From Planctomycetota bacterium (GTDB lineage: Bacteria; Planctomycetota; UBA1135; JADKAF01): a stretch of 64,000 nt of DNA. Below are positions 53,269 through 61,074 of this stretch, one piece after another; within the stretch, counting starts at the first letter, position 1; each line of letters begins with the position of its first letter. The stretch is from positions 4,154,001 to 4,218,000 of the forward strand of contig JADKAF010000001.1 in assembly GCA_016719295.1 (NCBI GenBank). The letters run 5' to 3'. The translations under genes and the position numbers were made by a program. The notes beneath the pieces were generated by a model. The model worked only from the letters and a program-made list of their open reading frames with translations. It made no database searches and was not told where the DNA came from.

Positions 53269-53835
53269 TCACTCGCCCGCGTTGTAGATCTCGCCGCCGC
53301 TCGCTGCGTAGCGCCGCAGCACGGCGATCGCGGCGTCGCGCTCGACATCGATCGCCACCGCGGTACCGCGCTCGCGCAGCGTCGCGGTCCAGTCCGCGGG
53401 CTTCGCCCCTTCGTCGAAGCCGATCGCGCGCACGTCCTCGTCGCGCGCGGAAGCGATCACCGAGCGCACGCCCGACCAGTGGATCGCGCCGAGGCACATC
53501 CAGCAGGGCTCGGCGCTCGTCGCGAGCTCGAGATCGAAGGGCGCGAGATCGGGCGTTCCGAGTGCGCGCTGCGCGAGCGAGAGAGCCACGACCTCGGCGT
53601 GAGCGCAGGAAAGGCCCGTGCTCAGCACGAGGTTCACCCCGACGGCGACGAGCTTGCCGCTCGCGCGCTGGAACACCGCTGCACCGAAGGGGCCGCCGGT
53701 GCCGTGCTCGATGTTGCGCGCGGCGAGGTCGATGGCGAAGCGCGCGCGCTCGCTGGCACTCGTCGCCTGCAGCGGTGCCACGAGTCGAGCGCTGAGCCAC
53801 GGGGGCAAGCGAATTTCGAAGCTCTCTGCGACCAT
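53269..53835 (-). CDS. Cytidine/guanine deaminase family protein
   Basis: A 188-residue zinc deaminase. Zinc ligands are in LSCAHAEVVAL (HAE) and ATSAEPCWMCLGAIHWSG (PCxxC). The SAEPCWMC form and length fit the guanine deaminase/tRNA-adenosine deaminase group of the CDA superfamily; guanine deaminase is the nearest guess. It begins 19 bp after dapD on the same strand and is probably the last gene of that operon, without an obvious metabolic link. Confidence 0.87.
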   Translation of the reverse strand: MVAESFEIRLPPWLSARLVAPLQATSASERARFAIDLAARNIEHGTGGPFGAAVFQRASGKLVAVGVNLVLSTGLSCAHAEVVALSLAQRALGTPDLAPFDLELATSAEPCWMCLGAIHWSGVRSVIASARDEDVRAIGFDEGAKPADWTATLRERGTAVAIDVERDAAIAVLRRYAASGGEIYNAGE

Positions 53836-53854
53836 CGCCGTTCGCTGCTCCCTC

Positions 53855-54688
53855 TCAGCGCAACGCGTCTTCCAACGCGGTCGCCGCGGCCGTCTTCTCG
53901 TCGCGATACTTCACGATCAACGGAGCCGCGAGCGAGAGGCCATGGCTCTCGGCGTAGCTCCCGCTGGCCTTCCGCGTGCCGGGGACGAGCACCGCGCCCT
54001 CCGGGACCTCGCCGCGGTAGCTGCGCTCGCGCACGAGGTCGTGGATCACCGTCGAGGCGGTGAGCACCACGCCGCTCGCGAGCACGGCGCGCGCGCGAAC
54101 CAGAACCCCTTCGAAGACGCCGGTCAGCGCGCCGAGGAAGCACTCGTCCTCGACGATGACGGGGCGCGCGCCCGCCGGCTCTAGCACGCCGCCGATCTGC
54201 GCGCCGGCCGAGAGATGAACGCGCTTCCCGATCTGCGCGCACGAGCCGACGAGCGCATGGCTATCGACCATCGTCTCGGCGTCGACGTAGGCGCCCACGT
54301 TCACGTAGCAGGGCGGCATCAGGACCACGCCGCGTGCGAGAAAGGCGCCGCGGCGTACGGCGCTGCCACCGGGGACCTGGCGGATGCCCTCGCTCACGGT
54401 GAAGCGCCGCGGAGGATAGGCGCTCTTGTCGACGGCGGGGATGCCGAAGTCGTCGATCGCGACGAGGCTCGTCCGGCGGAAGCCGCAGAGGATCGCGTGC
54501 TTCACCCAGGCAACCGGTTGCCAAACGCCTTGCTCATCGCGCCGCGCCGCACGCAGCGCGCCGCGCTCGAGGGCGCCGAGCAACGAGAGATGCGCGGCGT
54601 CGGCGTGCGAATCCGCGGCGATCGCTTCGTAAGGGCGCGCGTAGAAGTCGTGTAGCGCCTCGGGATCGATGGCGGCGCGCGGGCTCAT
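53855..54688 (-). CDS. dapD: 2,3,4,5-tetrahydropyridine-2,6-dicarboxylate N-succinyltransferase
   Basis: Catalyses succinylation of tetrahydrodipicolinate in the succinylase branch of diaminopimelate and lysine synthesis. The 277-residue protein has an N-terminal helical domain and a left-handed beta-helix of hexapeptide repeats with the DapD block GVVLMPPCYVNVGAYVDAET and MVDSHALVGSCAQIGKRVHL, followed by FEGVLVRARAVLASGVVLT. It starts with ATG overlapping the dapA stop (ATGA), so it is coupled to dapA. Its presence implies the succinyl (DapD-DapC-DapE) route. Confidence 0.94.
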   Translation of the reverse strand: MSPRAAIDPEALHDFYARPYEAIAADSHADAAHLSLLGALERGALRAARRDEQGVWQPVAWVKHAILCGFRRTSLVAIDDFGIPAVDKSAYPPRRFTVSEGIRQVPGGSAVRRGAFLARGVVLMPPCYVNVGAYVDAETMVDSHALVGSCAQIGKRVHLSAGAQIGGVLEPAGARPVIVEDECFLGALTGVFEGVLVRARAVLASGVVLTASTVIHDLVRERSYRGEVPEGAVLVPGTRKASGSYAESHGLSLAAPLIVKYRDEKTAAATALEDALR

Positions 54689-55618
54689 CGCAGCTCCTCC
54701 AGCGCTTCGGCGAGACGCTTTCGCGTGCTGGACTGCGCGCTCGTGAGCGGTAGGCGTACGACGCCGGTGCATACTCCCAAGAGCTCGAGCGCGGCCTTGA
54801 GCGGGATCGGGTTCGACTCGACGAAGAGCGCGTCCATGAGCGGCAGCAAGCGCTGATGCAGCACGCGCGCCTCCTCGAGCGCGCCACGTCGCGCGGCGGC
54901 GACGAGAGCGGCGGTCTCGCGCGGCAGGAGATTCCCGATCACGGAGACGAGACCGCAGCCGCCGAACGCGATGGTCGCGAGCGCCGCGTTGTCGTCGCCG
55001 GCCAGGAGCTGCTTGCCGCGCGGGAGAGCGCGAGCGATCTCGCCGATCTGCGCCAAGTTCCCCGAGGACTCCTTCAGCGCGACGACGGCGGGGATCTTCC
55101 AGAGCTCCTGCAGCGTGGCGGGGCAAGTTCGAGCCGGTGCGACCGGGCACGTTGTAGGCGATGAGCGGGAGCCCCGGTGCCGCTTCGGCGAGCGCTTCGA
55201 AGTGCGCGACGACGCCCTGCGGCATCGGCTTGTTGTAGTACGGCGTCACGACCAGCGCGCCGTGCGCGCCGAGATCGCGCGCTTCGCGCGTCCACTCCGC
55301 GGCTTGTCGCGTCGCGTTGTGCCCCGTGCCGACGACGACCTGCGTGCCGGCGAGCTCGGTCGCTACCTCCAGCGCCGCACGGATGAGCGGCGCGCGTTCG
55401 CTCGCGAGCAAGGTCGCGGCCTCTCCCGTCGAGCCAAGCACGACCAAGGTCCGCGCACCTCCACTCGCGACGTGGAGACAGAGCTTTCGGAACGCAGCCA
55501 GATCCACCTCGCCGCTCGCGGTGAACGGCGTCGCCAGCGCGACCGCCAGCCCCGCGAAGTCACCGTCGATCCCATGGGTTCCAGACGCCGATCTCATCGA
55601 TGAGGGGGAGTTGGTCAC
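54685..55618 (-). CDS. dapA: 4-hydroxy-tetrahydrodipicolinate synthase, frameshifted at 55120-55123
   Basis: Condenses pyruvate with aspartate semialdehyde. The N-terminal part has VVLGSTGEAATLLASE, VVGTGHNATRQA, VVTPYYNKPMPQG and YNVPGRTGSNL. After NLP the frame is lost at a GGGG run (CCCC on the coding strand); a second frame continues with AQIGEIARALPRGKQLLAGD, IAFGGCGLVSVIGNLLPRE and ends at 54685. Adding two C or removing one restores a normal 310-residue DapA. The start is GTG 55618, which overlaps the dapB stop (GTGA). Since the gene lies in an intact lysine operon and both halves are well conserved, an assembly indel is more likely than a dead gene. The schiff-base Lys should lie in the stretch around the break. 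Confidence 0.88.
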
Positions 55619-56343
55619 GACTCGAGCTCCTGGAAGAGGGGGGCGAGCACGCTGCGAGCAACGTCGTCCATGGTGTAGATCCCGCGCTTGCCGAAGACGA
55701 ACTCCGCCGCCTTCAGCGCGCCTTCGGCATAGGGCCGCGCGCTGCGCGCGGCATGGTGGAGCTCCAGCACTTCGCCGGGCGAGTCGATGCCGACGATGTG
55801 GCTCGAGTAGGTGTGGCCGGCGCGGATCGAAGCGACGCAGAGCTGATCAGGGCGGACCGGCGCGCCCGCCGCGGGGATCACCCACTCCTTCTTCCGCGGG
55901 CAGCCGCGCAGCAAGGTGCGCGCGAGCTGCACCGCCGTGCCCGAGGGCGCGTCCTTCTTCCGCGCGTGATGGTGCTCGACGAGATACGGGTCGCGGCTCT
56001 CGTCCTGCGCCGCGAAGCGCGCGAGCACGAGGGAGAGCCGCGCGTAGAGGGCCACGGTGAGCGAGAAGTTCGGCGCCACGACGACGCCGATTCGCTGACC
56101 GACGCGCTCGGCGAGATCGGGCATCGACCAGCCCGTGCTGCCGAGCAGCAGCGGCGTTTTCGTCTCCAGCGCCCAGGCCACGCGCCTCGCAACCGCTTCC
56201 CCGCTCGAGGCCTCGATCGCGACATCCACCGGCACGCGGGGCGCCTCTTCGCGCGCGACCTGCCACGTGAGCCGCGCGCCCGCGACCTCGGCGATCGCCG
56301 CGCCGAGGCGACCCTTGCCGAAAACGCCGATCTTCAGAGTCAT
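55615..56343 (-). CDS. dapB: 4-hydroxy-tetrahydrodipicolinate reductase
   Basis: Reduces the DapA product with NAD(P)H. The 242-residue enzyme shows the nucleotide-binding IGVFGKGRLGAAIAEV, the mobile region LLLGSTGWSMPDL and VVVAPNFSLTVAL, and the DapB signature LVEHHHARKKDAPSGTA with catalytic His and Lys. It is slightly shorter than the 265-275 residues usual in the family. Its ATG overlaps the lysC stop by 4 bp, and its stop overlaps the dapA GTG, so lysC, dapB, dapA and dapD are tightly coupled. Confidence 0.95.
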   Translation of the reverse strand: MTLKIGVFGKGRLGAAIAEVAGARLTWQVAREEAPRVPVDVAIEASSGEAVARRVAWALETKTPLLLGSTGWSMPDLAERVGQRIGVVVAPNFSLTVALYARLSLVLARFAAQDESRDPYLVEHHHARKKDAPSGTAVQLARTLLRGCPRKKEWVIPAAGAPVRPDQLCVASIRAGHTYSSHIVGIDSPGEVLELHHAARSARPYAEGALKAAEFVFGKRGIYTMDDVARSVLAPLFQELES

Positions 56344-57782
56344 CGCTCGACCCCCGCATCCGCTTCGATGAGCGCCCCGTGCAATCGGCGCACGACGTCC
56401 TGCTCGAGCTTCCGCTCCACCACCACGCTCAGGTTGATCTCGTTCGCCCCCATCGAGATCAGCTCGATGGGCAGATCGGCGAGCGCATCGAAGACGCGCG
56501 TGCAGACCCCGCGGGTGCGCTTCAGACGCTCGCCGACGACCGCGACGATGGCGCGCTCCTCCGCGACGGAGACTTCGGCGAAGGCGCCGATCTCCTCGGC
56601 GAGCGAGCGCACAGGGGCCTCGTTCTCGACGGTGAGCGAGACGCTGAGCTCAGCCGTCGCGACGAGATCGACCGAGACGCGCCGCCGCGCGAAGACCTCG
56701 AAGAGACGCGCGAGAAAGCCCGCTTGCTGGAGCATCCGCGGCGAGCTCACGGTGATCACGTGGATCGGACCGCGGCTCGCGATCGCGACGACATCGCGGC
56801 CCGACGAGCCGTTCTTCGTGATCGTCGTGAAGCGCCCGCTCGGGCGGCGCGTGTGCCGCACGGTGACCGGGATCCCCGCCTCGACCGCCGGATGGATCGT
56901 CGCCGGATGGAGCACCTTCGCGCCGAACGCGGCGAGCTCGCCGGCCTCCGCCGCCGAGAGCTGCGCGATCGGCCGCGCGCGCTCGACGCGGCGCGGGTCG
57001 GCGGTGAGCACGCCCTCCACGTCGGTCCAGATCTGGATCTCGGAGGCGCCGAGCGCCGCGCCGAAGATCGCCGCGCTGTAATCGGAGCCGCCGCGCCCGA
57101 GCGTCGTCGGCTCGCCCGCTTCGCTGCGGCCGATGTAGCCCTGCGTCACGACGATGCGGCCGCGCGACAAGCGCGGTGAAAAGCGCTCGCGCGCGCGCGG
57201 ACCGATCGACTCGAAGCGCGGAGCCGCGGCGCCGAACGCATCGTCCGTCACCATCACCTCGCCCGCATCGACGAGCTCCGCGGCGGCGCCGAGATGGCGC
57301 AGGTAGCGCGCGACGACGAGCGTGGAGAGGCGCTCCCCGAAGCCGGCGATCGCGTCGAGCTGCCGCGCGCTGGCCGGTCGGCCTCCGCCGTGCAGCGCCG
57401 CGAGCTGGCGTGCGAGCTCCGTGCCGAGCTGCTCGAGATCGCGCGCGAGATCCTCCGGGATGCGCGCCGCGAAGAGCTCCTCCGCCGCGACGCGGTGGCG
57501 TTCCATCAAGCGCGCGCGCAGCTCCTCCGCCGCCTGGGCGGCGCCGCTCGCGGCGAAGCGCGCGAGGGCCAGGAGCTCATCGGTGACGCGGGCCATCGCA
57601 GAGAGCACGACGAGCACGGGCTGCGGATGCGCCGCGCGCACGAGCTCGGCCACGGCGCGCATGGCCGCCGGATCGCCGACGGAGGTACCGCCGAACTTCT
57701 GCACCAACGGACGCTCGCGGATCGCCTCGGGGCCTGCGCCGTTCCGTCCGGGTTCCGCTCCGCCTTCACTCGCTGCCTGCAT
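56340..57782 (-). CDS. lysC: Aspartate kinase
   Basis: Phosphorylates aspartate in the first step of the lysine, threonine and methionine pathways. The 480-residue protein has the start motif VQKFGGTSVGDPAAM, GFGERLSTLVVARYL, TLGRGGSDYSAAIFGAAL and DVEGVLTADPRRV, and a C-terminal pair of ACT domains (about 330-480) with VITVSSPRMLQQAGFLARLF. ACT domains usually give feedback control by lysine or threonine. ATG 57782 was used; GTG 57794 with GGAG 4 bp upstream is an equally good start. First gene of the coupled lysC-dapB-dapA-dapD unit. Confidence 0.95.
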   Translation of the reverse strand: MQAASEGGAEPGRNGAGPEAIRERPLVQKFGGTSVGDPAAMRAVAELVRAAHPQPVLVVLSAMARVTDELLALARFAASGAAQAAEELRARLMERHRVAAEELFAARIPEDLARDLEQLGTELARQLAALHGGGRPASARQLDAIAGFGERLSTLVVARYLRHLGAAAELVDAGEVMVTDDAFGAAAPRFESIGPRARERFSPRLSRGRIVVTQGYIGRSEAGEPTTLGRGGSDYSAAIFGAALGASEIQIWTDVEGVLTADPRRVERARPIAQLSAAEAGELAAFGAKVLHPATIHPAVEAGIPVTVRHTRRPSGRFTTITKNGSSGRDVVAIASRGPIHVITVSSPRMLQQAGFLARLFEVFARRRVSVDLVATAELSVSLTVENEAPVRSLAEEIGAFAEVSVAEERAIVAVVGERLKRTRGVCTRVFDALADLPIELISMGANEINLSVVVERKLEQDVVRRLHGALIEADAGVER

Positions 57783-58122
57783 GTCGCGCTGCACGTCGCT
57801 CCGTGGCCTTCCCTCCGGAGCCAAGAGCCGCGCGCGCCCCGCGAGCCCACGCTCTCGGCGTGCGCGCTCGCGCAGCGAACCCAGCCCGAGGCGCTTCGCA
57901 CCGCGCGGCGCAGAACTCCTGCGCTGCTCTCGCGGCACGACAGGCGGCGGGTCTTCTCCCGGCACACCCAAGGCCGCGCGTCGACTCCTCGCGCGACCCT
58001 TCGGCGATCCTCCCCTTTCGCCGCGCGTCCTCGGTGAGCCACCTCGGCGCGGGTACTGATGGGGATCGCTCCTCCGTCGGTGAGGCGCAGGGTAAGGGCA
58101 ACCCCCCCATCTGGCAACCGCC
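57783..58122. other. Upstream region of lysC
   Basis: About 340 bp between the lysC start and the REP pair of the RAYT element. Both strands are open in several frames but nothing resembles a gene. No lysine riboswitch core was recognised. It should contain the lysC promoter. Confidence 0.5.
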
Positions 58123-58199
58123 GTCGATCAAATCGGGGTCAGACCCCTCGCTGATCGACGCCGTCGATCAGCGAGGGGTCTGACCCCAATCTGATCGAC
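58123..58199. repeat. REP pair, downstream side of the RAYT gene
   Basis: Two 37-bp units in opposite orientation (58123-58159 and 58163-58199). Each has outer arms GTCGATCA and TGATCGAC around the perfect GGGGTCAGACCCC core. Together they form a 53-bp palindrome (58135-58187) centred on C58161. The end of the transposase reading frame runs through it. Confidence 0.93.
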
Positions 58200-59143
58200 A
58201 ACGCGGCTTCGATGACGGCCAGCGTCCCCGTGTAGCGCTCGCGCTGTCGCTCGAAGCGGGAGATCGCGGCGGACACGGAAGAGCGAGCCCGGTACCCGAG
58301 CAAGGGAGCGATCTCGGCGAACGAGTGCCCGCTGATCCGTTGAGCCACATAGGCGAGGAGCGGATGGTGCACTTCTGCGATGGGGAGCGTGCGTGAGAGC
58401 AGGTCGGCGGCGCTGAGGCCGATCGCGCGAGCAACGACCTCGACGACCGTCTCCAGCGGGATCCGCCCTCCGGGAGAGCCGCGCTCACTCAGACTCGTGC
58501 GCAACCCCAGCAACTCCTTCGTTCGCCGCACCCAGGAATCGCTGCCGAGGAAGCGCCCTTCCTTCAGCTCGCGCCAGGGAGACGGCGGCCGCATCTGCTG
58601 GTCGCGCTCGACGAGCTCGCGGTACTTCTCTCGAGCGCGCACCGGATCGGGTGAGAGCTGACGCAGCAGGTGGTCGTAGTTGATCCAGCTCACCGCGCGT
58701 GACGGATCGATGTAGCCGGCGTAGCTCGACCACGGATAGTCCTCCGGGCGCTCGACCAAGCCGGCTCGCACTGGATTCAGATGCATGTAGCTGGCGAGCT
58801 GGAAGAGGTAGCCTTCCTCCTCGACCAGGTCCATCCAGTAGCGGCCCTGGAACAAGTGCCCGCAGCGATCGTGGCGCTCGTTCATGTAGCGCCCGTAGGA
58901 GCCGTTGAACCATTGCACGAACTCCGAGGAATTCCCCCGGGGGAATCGCGCCAGGATGTGGTCGTGGTTCGTCATCTGGACGACCACCAGGACCTCCAGA
59001 TCGAAGCGGACCACGGCGAGCTCCAGCAGACGGAGCCTGTGGATGTAGTCCTGCTCATCGACGTAGAGGGGCTGACGATCGACACCGCGGACGGTGATCG
59101 AGGCCAGCATGAACGGGTATCGAATTCGGGGTGCTCTCGGCAT
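58139..59143 (-). CDS. REP-associated tyrosine transposase (Y1/HUH, IS200-like) with DnaA-like C-terminal domain
   Basis: A 334-residue HUH transposase relative. It starts PRAPRIRYPFMLASITVRGV. The metal-binding HUH site is in VQMTNHDHILARF, the Y1 region includes FNGSYGRYMNERHDRCGHLFQGRY, and the family block LASYMHLNPVRAGLVERPED follows. The C-terminal third contains LSAADLLSRTL and HSFAEIAPLLGYRARSSVSA, like the DnaA domain-IV helix-turn-helix found in many REP transposases. ATG 59143 has GGGGA upstream. The last 20 or so residues are encoded by the REP pair and are probably accidental. Such enzymes cut single-stranded REP hairpins. Confidence 0.92.
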   Translation of the reverse strand: MPRAPRIRYPFMLASITVRGVDRQPLYVDEQDYIHRLRLLELAVVRFDLEVLVVVQMTNHDHILARFPRGNSSEFVQWFNGSYGRYMNERHDRCGHLFQGRYWMDLVEEEGYLFQLASYMHLNPVRAGLVERPEDYPWSSYAGYIDPSRAVSWINYDHLLRQLSPDPVRAREKYRELVERDQQMRPPSPWRELKEGRFLGSDSWVRRTKELLGLRTSLSERGSPGGRIPLETVVEVVARAIGLSAADLLSRTLPIAEVHHPLLAYVAQRISGHSFAEIAPLLGYRARSSVSAAISRFERQRERYTGTLAVIEAALSIRLGSDPSLIDGVDQRGV

Positions 59144-59227
59144 GATCCCCGACGACGCACACCTCTCTCTGTGGTCACCGTCGTTCGCGAACAAAATCCT
59201 GCACCGAGCCAGCCGCCGCCGCGTTCC

Positions 59228-59307
59228 GTCGATCAACGAGGGGTCAGACCCCTTCTTGATCGATGCCGCCATCGATCAAGAAGGGGTCTGACCCCGATCT
59301 GATCGAT
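59228..59307. repeat. REP pair, upstream side of the RAYT gene
   Basis: Two 37-bp units (59228-59264 and 59271-59307) in opposite orientation with the same GGGGTCAGACCCC core and GATCGAT arms; 26-bp arms 59240-59265 and 59270-59295 pair perfectly around CCGC. The 3' end of the atl gene is written within the second unit. Confidence 0.93.
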
Positions 59308-59662
59308 GGCGGTGGCGGTGACGGCTAAAGTCGAGGACGCGGCCGGTGTCGTCGACCTCGATGCCCTCCTCGCGGAGGAGGCGCGCTTGCTCGGGGCTCG
59401 GCTCGCCGTCGGCGCGCACGCTGATGCGGCCGGCGGCGTTCACGACGCGGTGCCAGGGGATCGCCTGCGCGCGACCGGCGGGCAACGCGGCGAGCGCCTG
59501 GCCCACGCGACGGGCGGCGCTGCGGAGCCCGAGCGCCTCGGCGATGTCGCCATAGCTCGCGACGCGACCGCGAGGGATCCGCTGCACCAGGCGGTGGACC
59601 TGCGCGTGGAACCCGGGACCGACGACGCGGTGCGGGCCGTGGCGCGTGGGATCGTAAGGCAT
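59276..59662 (-). CDS. Alkyltransferase-like protein (ATL), MGMT family with Trp for Cys
   Basis: A 128-residue protein of the O6-alkylguanine-DNA alkyltransferase family. It has the MGMT DNA-binding region FHAQVHRLVQRIPRGRVASY, then ARRVGQALAALPAGRAQAIP and the active-site motif IPWHRVVNAAGRIS, where PWHR replaces PCHR. Loss of the acceptor Cys defines ATL proteins, which bind O6-alkylguanine and hand it to nucleotide excision repair. The last 15 or so residues (RHRHRHRSDRGQTPS) are encoded by the REP unit and are likely not original. It starts 13 bp after the asd stop. Confidence 0.9.
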   Translation of the reverse strand: MPYDPTRHGPHRVVGPGFHAQVHRLVQRIPRGRVASYGDIAEALGLRSAARRVGQALAALPAGRAQAIPWHRVVNAAGRISVRADGEPSPEQARLLREEGIEVDDTGRVLDFSRHRHRHRSDRGQTPS

Positions 59663-59675
59663 GTCGGTGCGCGCC

Positions 59676-60791
59676 TTAGGCGAGATAGCCCTGCCGCACC
59701 GCCAGCTCCGCGTTCAGCACCGATGCCCCCGCCGCCCCGCGCTCCGCGTTGTGACCGAGCAGCACCATCTTCACGCCGAGCACCGCGCACGCGCGGATGC
59801 GGCCGACGTGCACGGTCATGCCGCGCTCGCTCTCGACATCGAGGCGCGCCTGCGGGCGATCCTCCGCGTCGTGGACGCGCAGCGTTGCGCGCGGCGCCGA
59901 AGGCAAGTCGCTCGTCACCGCGGGACGCCACGTCGTGAGCGCCTCACGCACGGCCTGCGGCGTCGGCGCGCCACGCAGCTTCACGCTCACCGCTTCGGTG
60001 TGGCCATCGACGACGGGCACGCGATGGCAGAGCGCCGAGACGAGGAAGGGCGCGGGCTCGATCGCGCCGCCGCGCAGCGCGCCGAGCATCTTCTGCGGCT
60101 CGGTCGCCATCTTCTCCTCTTCCTCGCGGATGAACGGCACCACGTTGCCCGCGGCATCCAAGCTCGGCACACCGGGATGCCCGGCGCCGGAGAGCGCCTG
60201 CATCGAGGTCACCAGCACCTGCTCGATGCCGAACGCGCGCTCGAGCGGCGCCAGCGCGACGCTCAGGATCGTCGCGGTGCAGTTCGGATTGCAGACGATG
60301 CCGCCGCTCCAGCCCGTGCGGCGACGCTGCGCCACGAGCAGAGCCAGATGCTCCGCGTTCACCTCGGGGATGAGCAGCGGGACATCGTTCTCCATGCGAT
60401 ACGCCGAGGCGTTCGAGAAGACGAGGCAGCCCGCTTCCGCGAAGCGCGGCTCGAGCTCGCGCGCGACGGCGCTGTCGAGCGCCGAGAACACGAGCGGCGC
60501 CGCGGCCGCTTCCGGCGTGCACGGCACGAGAACCTGCGCCCCGCGTCCCGCGTAGTGCTCGTCGTCGCCGTGGAGCGCCAGCCGCCACGAGCACGCCTCG
60601 GCATAGCGCTTGCCCGTGCTCTTCTCCGAAGCCGCGAGATGCCGGAGCTCGAACCACGGGTGCTGCGCCAAGCGGCGCACGAAGCGCTGGCCGACGACGC
60701 CCGTCGCGCCCAGCACGCTGACGGGGATCCTGGAGGCCGGCTGCCAGGCGGAGGGCGTTGCGCCGCTCGTCGATTCGCTGGTTCGCTGCAT
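59676..60791 (-). CDS. asd: Aspartate-semialdehyde dehydrogenase, archaeal/fungal-like type
   Basis: Reduces aspartyl phosphate to aspartate semialdehyde, the step feeding DapA and homoserine synthesis. The 371-residue enzyme has IPVSVLGATGVVGQRFVRRL, LVFSNASAYRMENDVPLLIP, the catalytic Cys in GIVCNPNCTATILSVALAPL, SGAGHPGVPSLDAAGNVVP and FREEEEKMATEPQKML with the LVSALCHRVPVVDGHTEAV substrate block. The SGAGHPGVPSLD form and EEEK block are typical of the archaeal and fungal branch rather than the E. coli type. ATG 60791 gives a short extra N-terminal tail. First gene of the lysine cluster. Confidence 0.93.
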   Translation of the reverse strand: MQRTSESTSGATPSAWQPASRIPVSVLGATGVVGQRFVRRLAQHPWFELRHLAASEKSTGKRYAEACSWRLALHGDDEHYAGRGAQVLVPCTPEAAAAPLVFSALDSAVARELEPRFAEAGCLVFSNASAYRMENDVPLLIPEVNAEHLALLVAQRRRTGWSGGIVCNPNCTATILSVALAPLERAFGIEQVLVTSMQALSGAGHPGVPSLDAAGNVVPFIREEEEKMATEPQKMLGALRGGAIEPAPFLVSALCHRVPVVDGHTEAVSVKLRGAPTPQAVREALTTWRPAVTSDLPSAPRATLRVHDAEDRPQARLDVESERGMTVHVGRIRACAVLGVKMVLLGHNAERGAAGASVLNAELAVRQGYLA

Positions 60792-61074
60792 GTTGCGCTC
60801 GCTGCGGGGAAGAAGGCCCCCGCGCCGGCGCGGCGCGCGAGCTCGCGCGCGGGTCCTCGACGCGCGGCAGGCTAAGGCGAAGTGCGTAGCTCCGCAATCG
60901 CCGCGCGCCGAGCACACCTCGACGGAAGCCCCCCGAAGAACCACGCGCGGGTGCGTTCAACTGCACATCTTTCGCGCACACGCAGACCTGCATCGTGGCG
61001 GTCCTCGACTCGCGCCGCGCATCCCCTCGACCCGAGCCTTCCGCTCATCCCCTCCTCGAGAACGGAGGATCGCC

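Larger units (their letters stand above)
58123..59307 (-). mobile_element. REP-associated tyrosine transposase cassette
   Basis: A RAYT gene with one inverted REP pair on each side. The four REP units share the GGGGTCAGACCCC core and GATCGA arms but differ in the 4 bases between. The cassette separates asd-atl from lysC-dapBAD in an otherwise continuous lysine cluster, so it most likely inserted there. RAYT genes are usually single-copy domesticated enzymes that spread REP units around the genome. Confidence 0.85.

Noticed and set aside
53855..55618. A single long reading frame suggesting a DapA-DapD fusion protein
   Set aside because: The middle part is Arg-rich nonsense; DapA sequence continues in another frame to its own stop, and dapD has its own ATG in a 4-bp overlap. 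The fusion is an effect of the dapA frameshift.
57783..58122. Lysine riboswitch before lysC
   Set aside because: No recognisable conserved core or terminator/antiterminator pair was seen, and frames look random.
58123..59307. Complete IS200/IS605 insertion sequence with TnpB
   Set aside because: There is no tnpB, and the transposase is of the RAYT type with REP units rather than IS200 ends.
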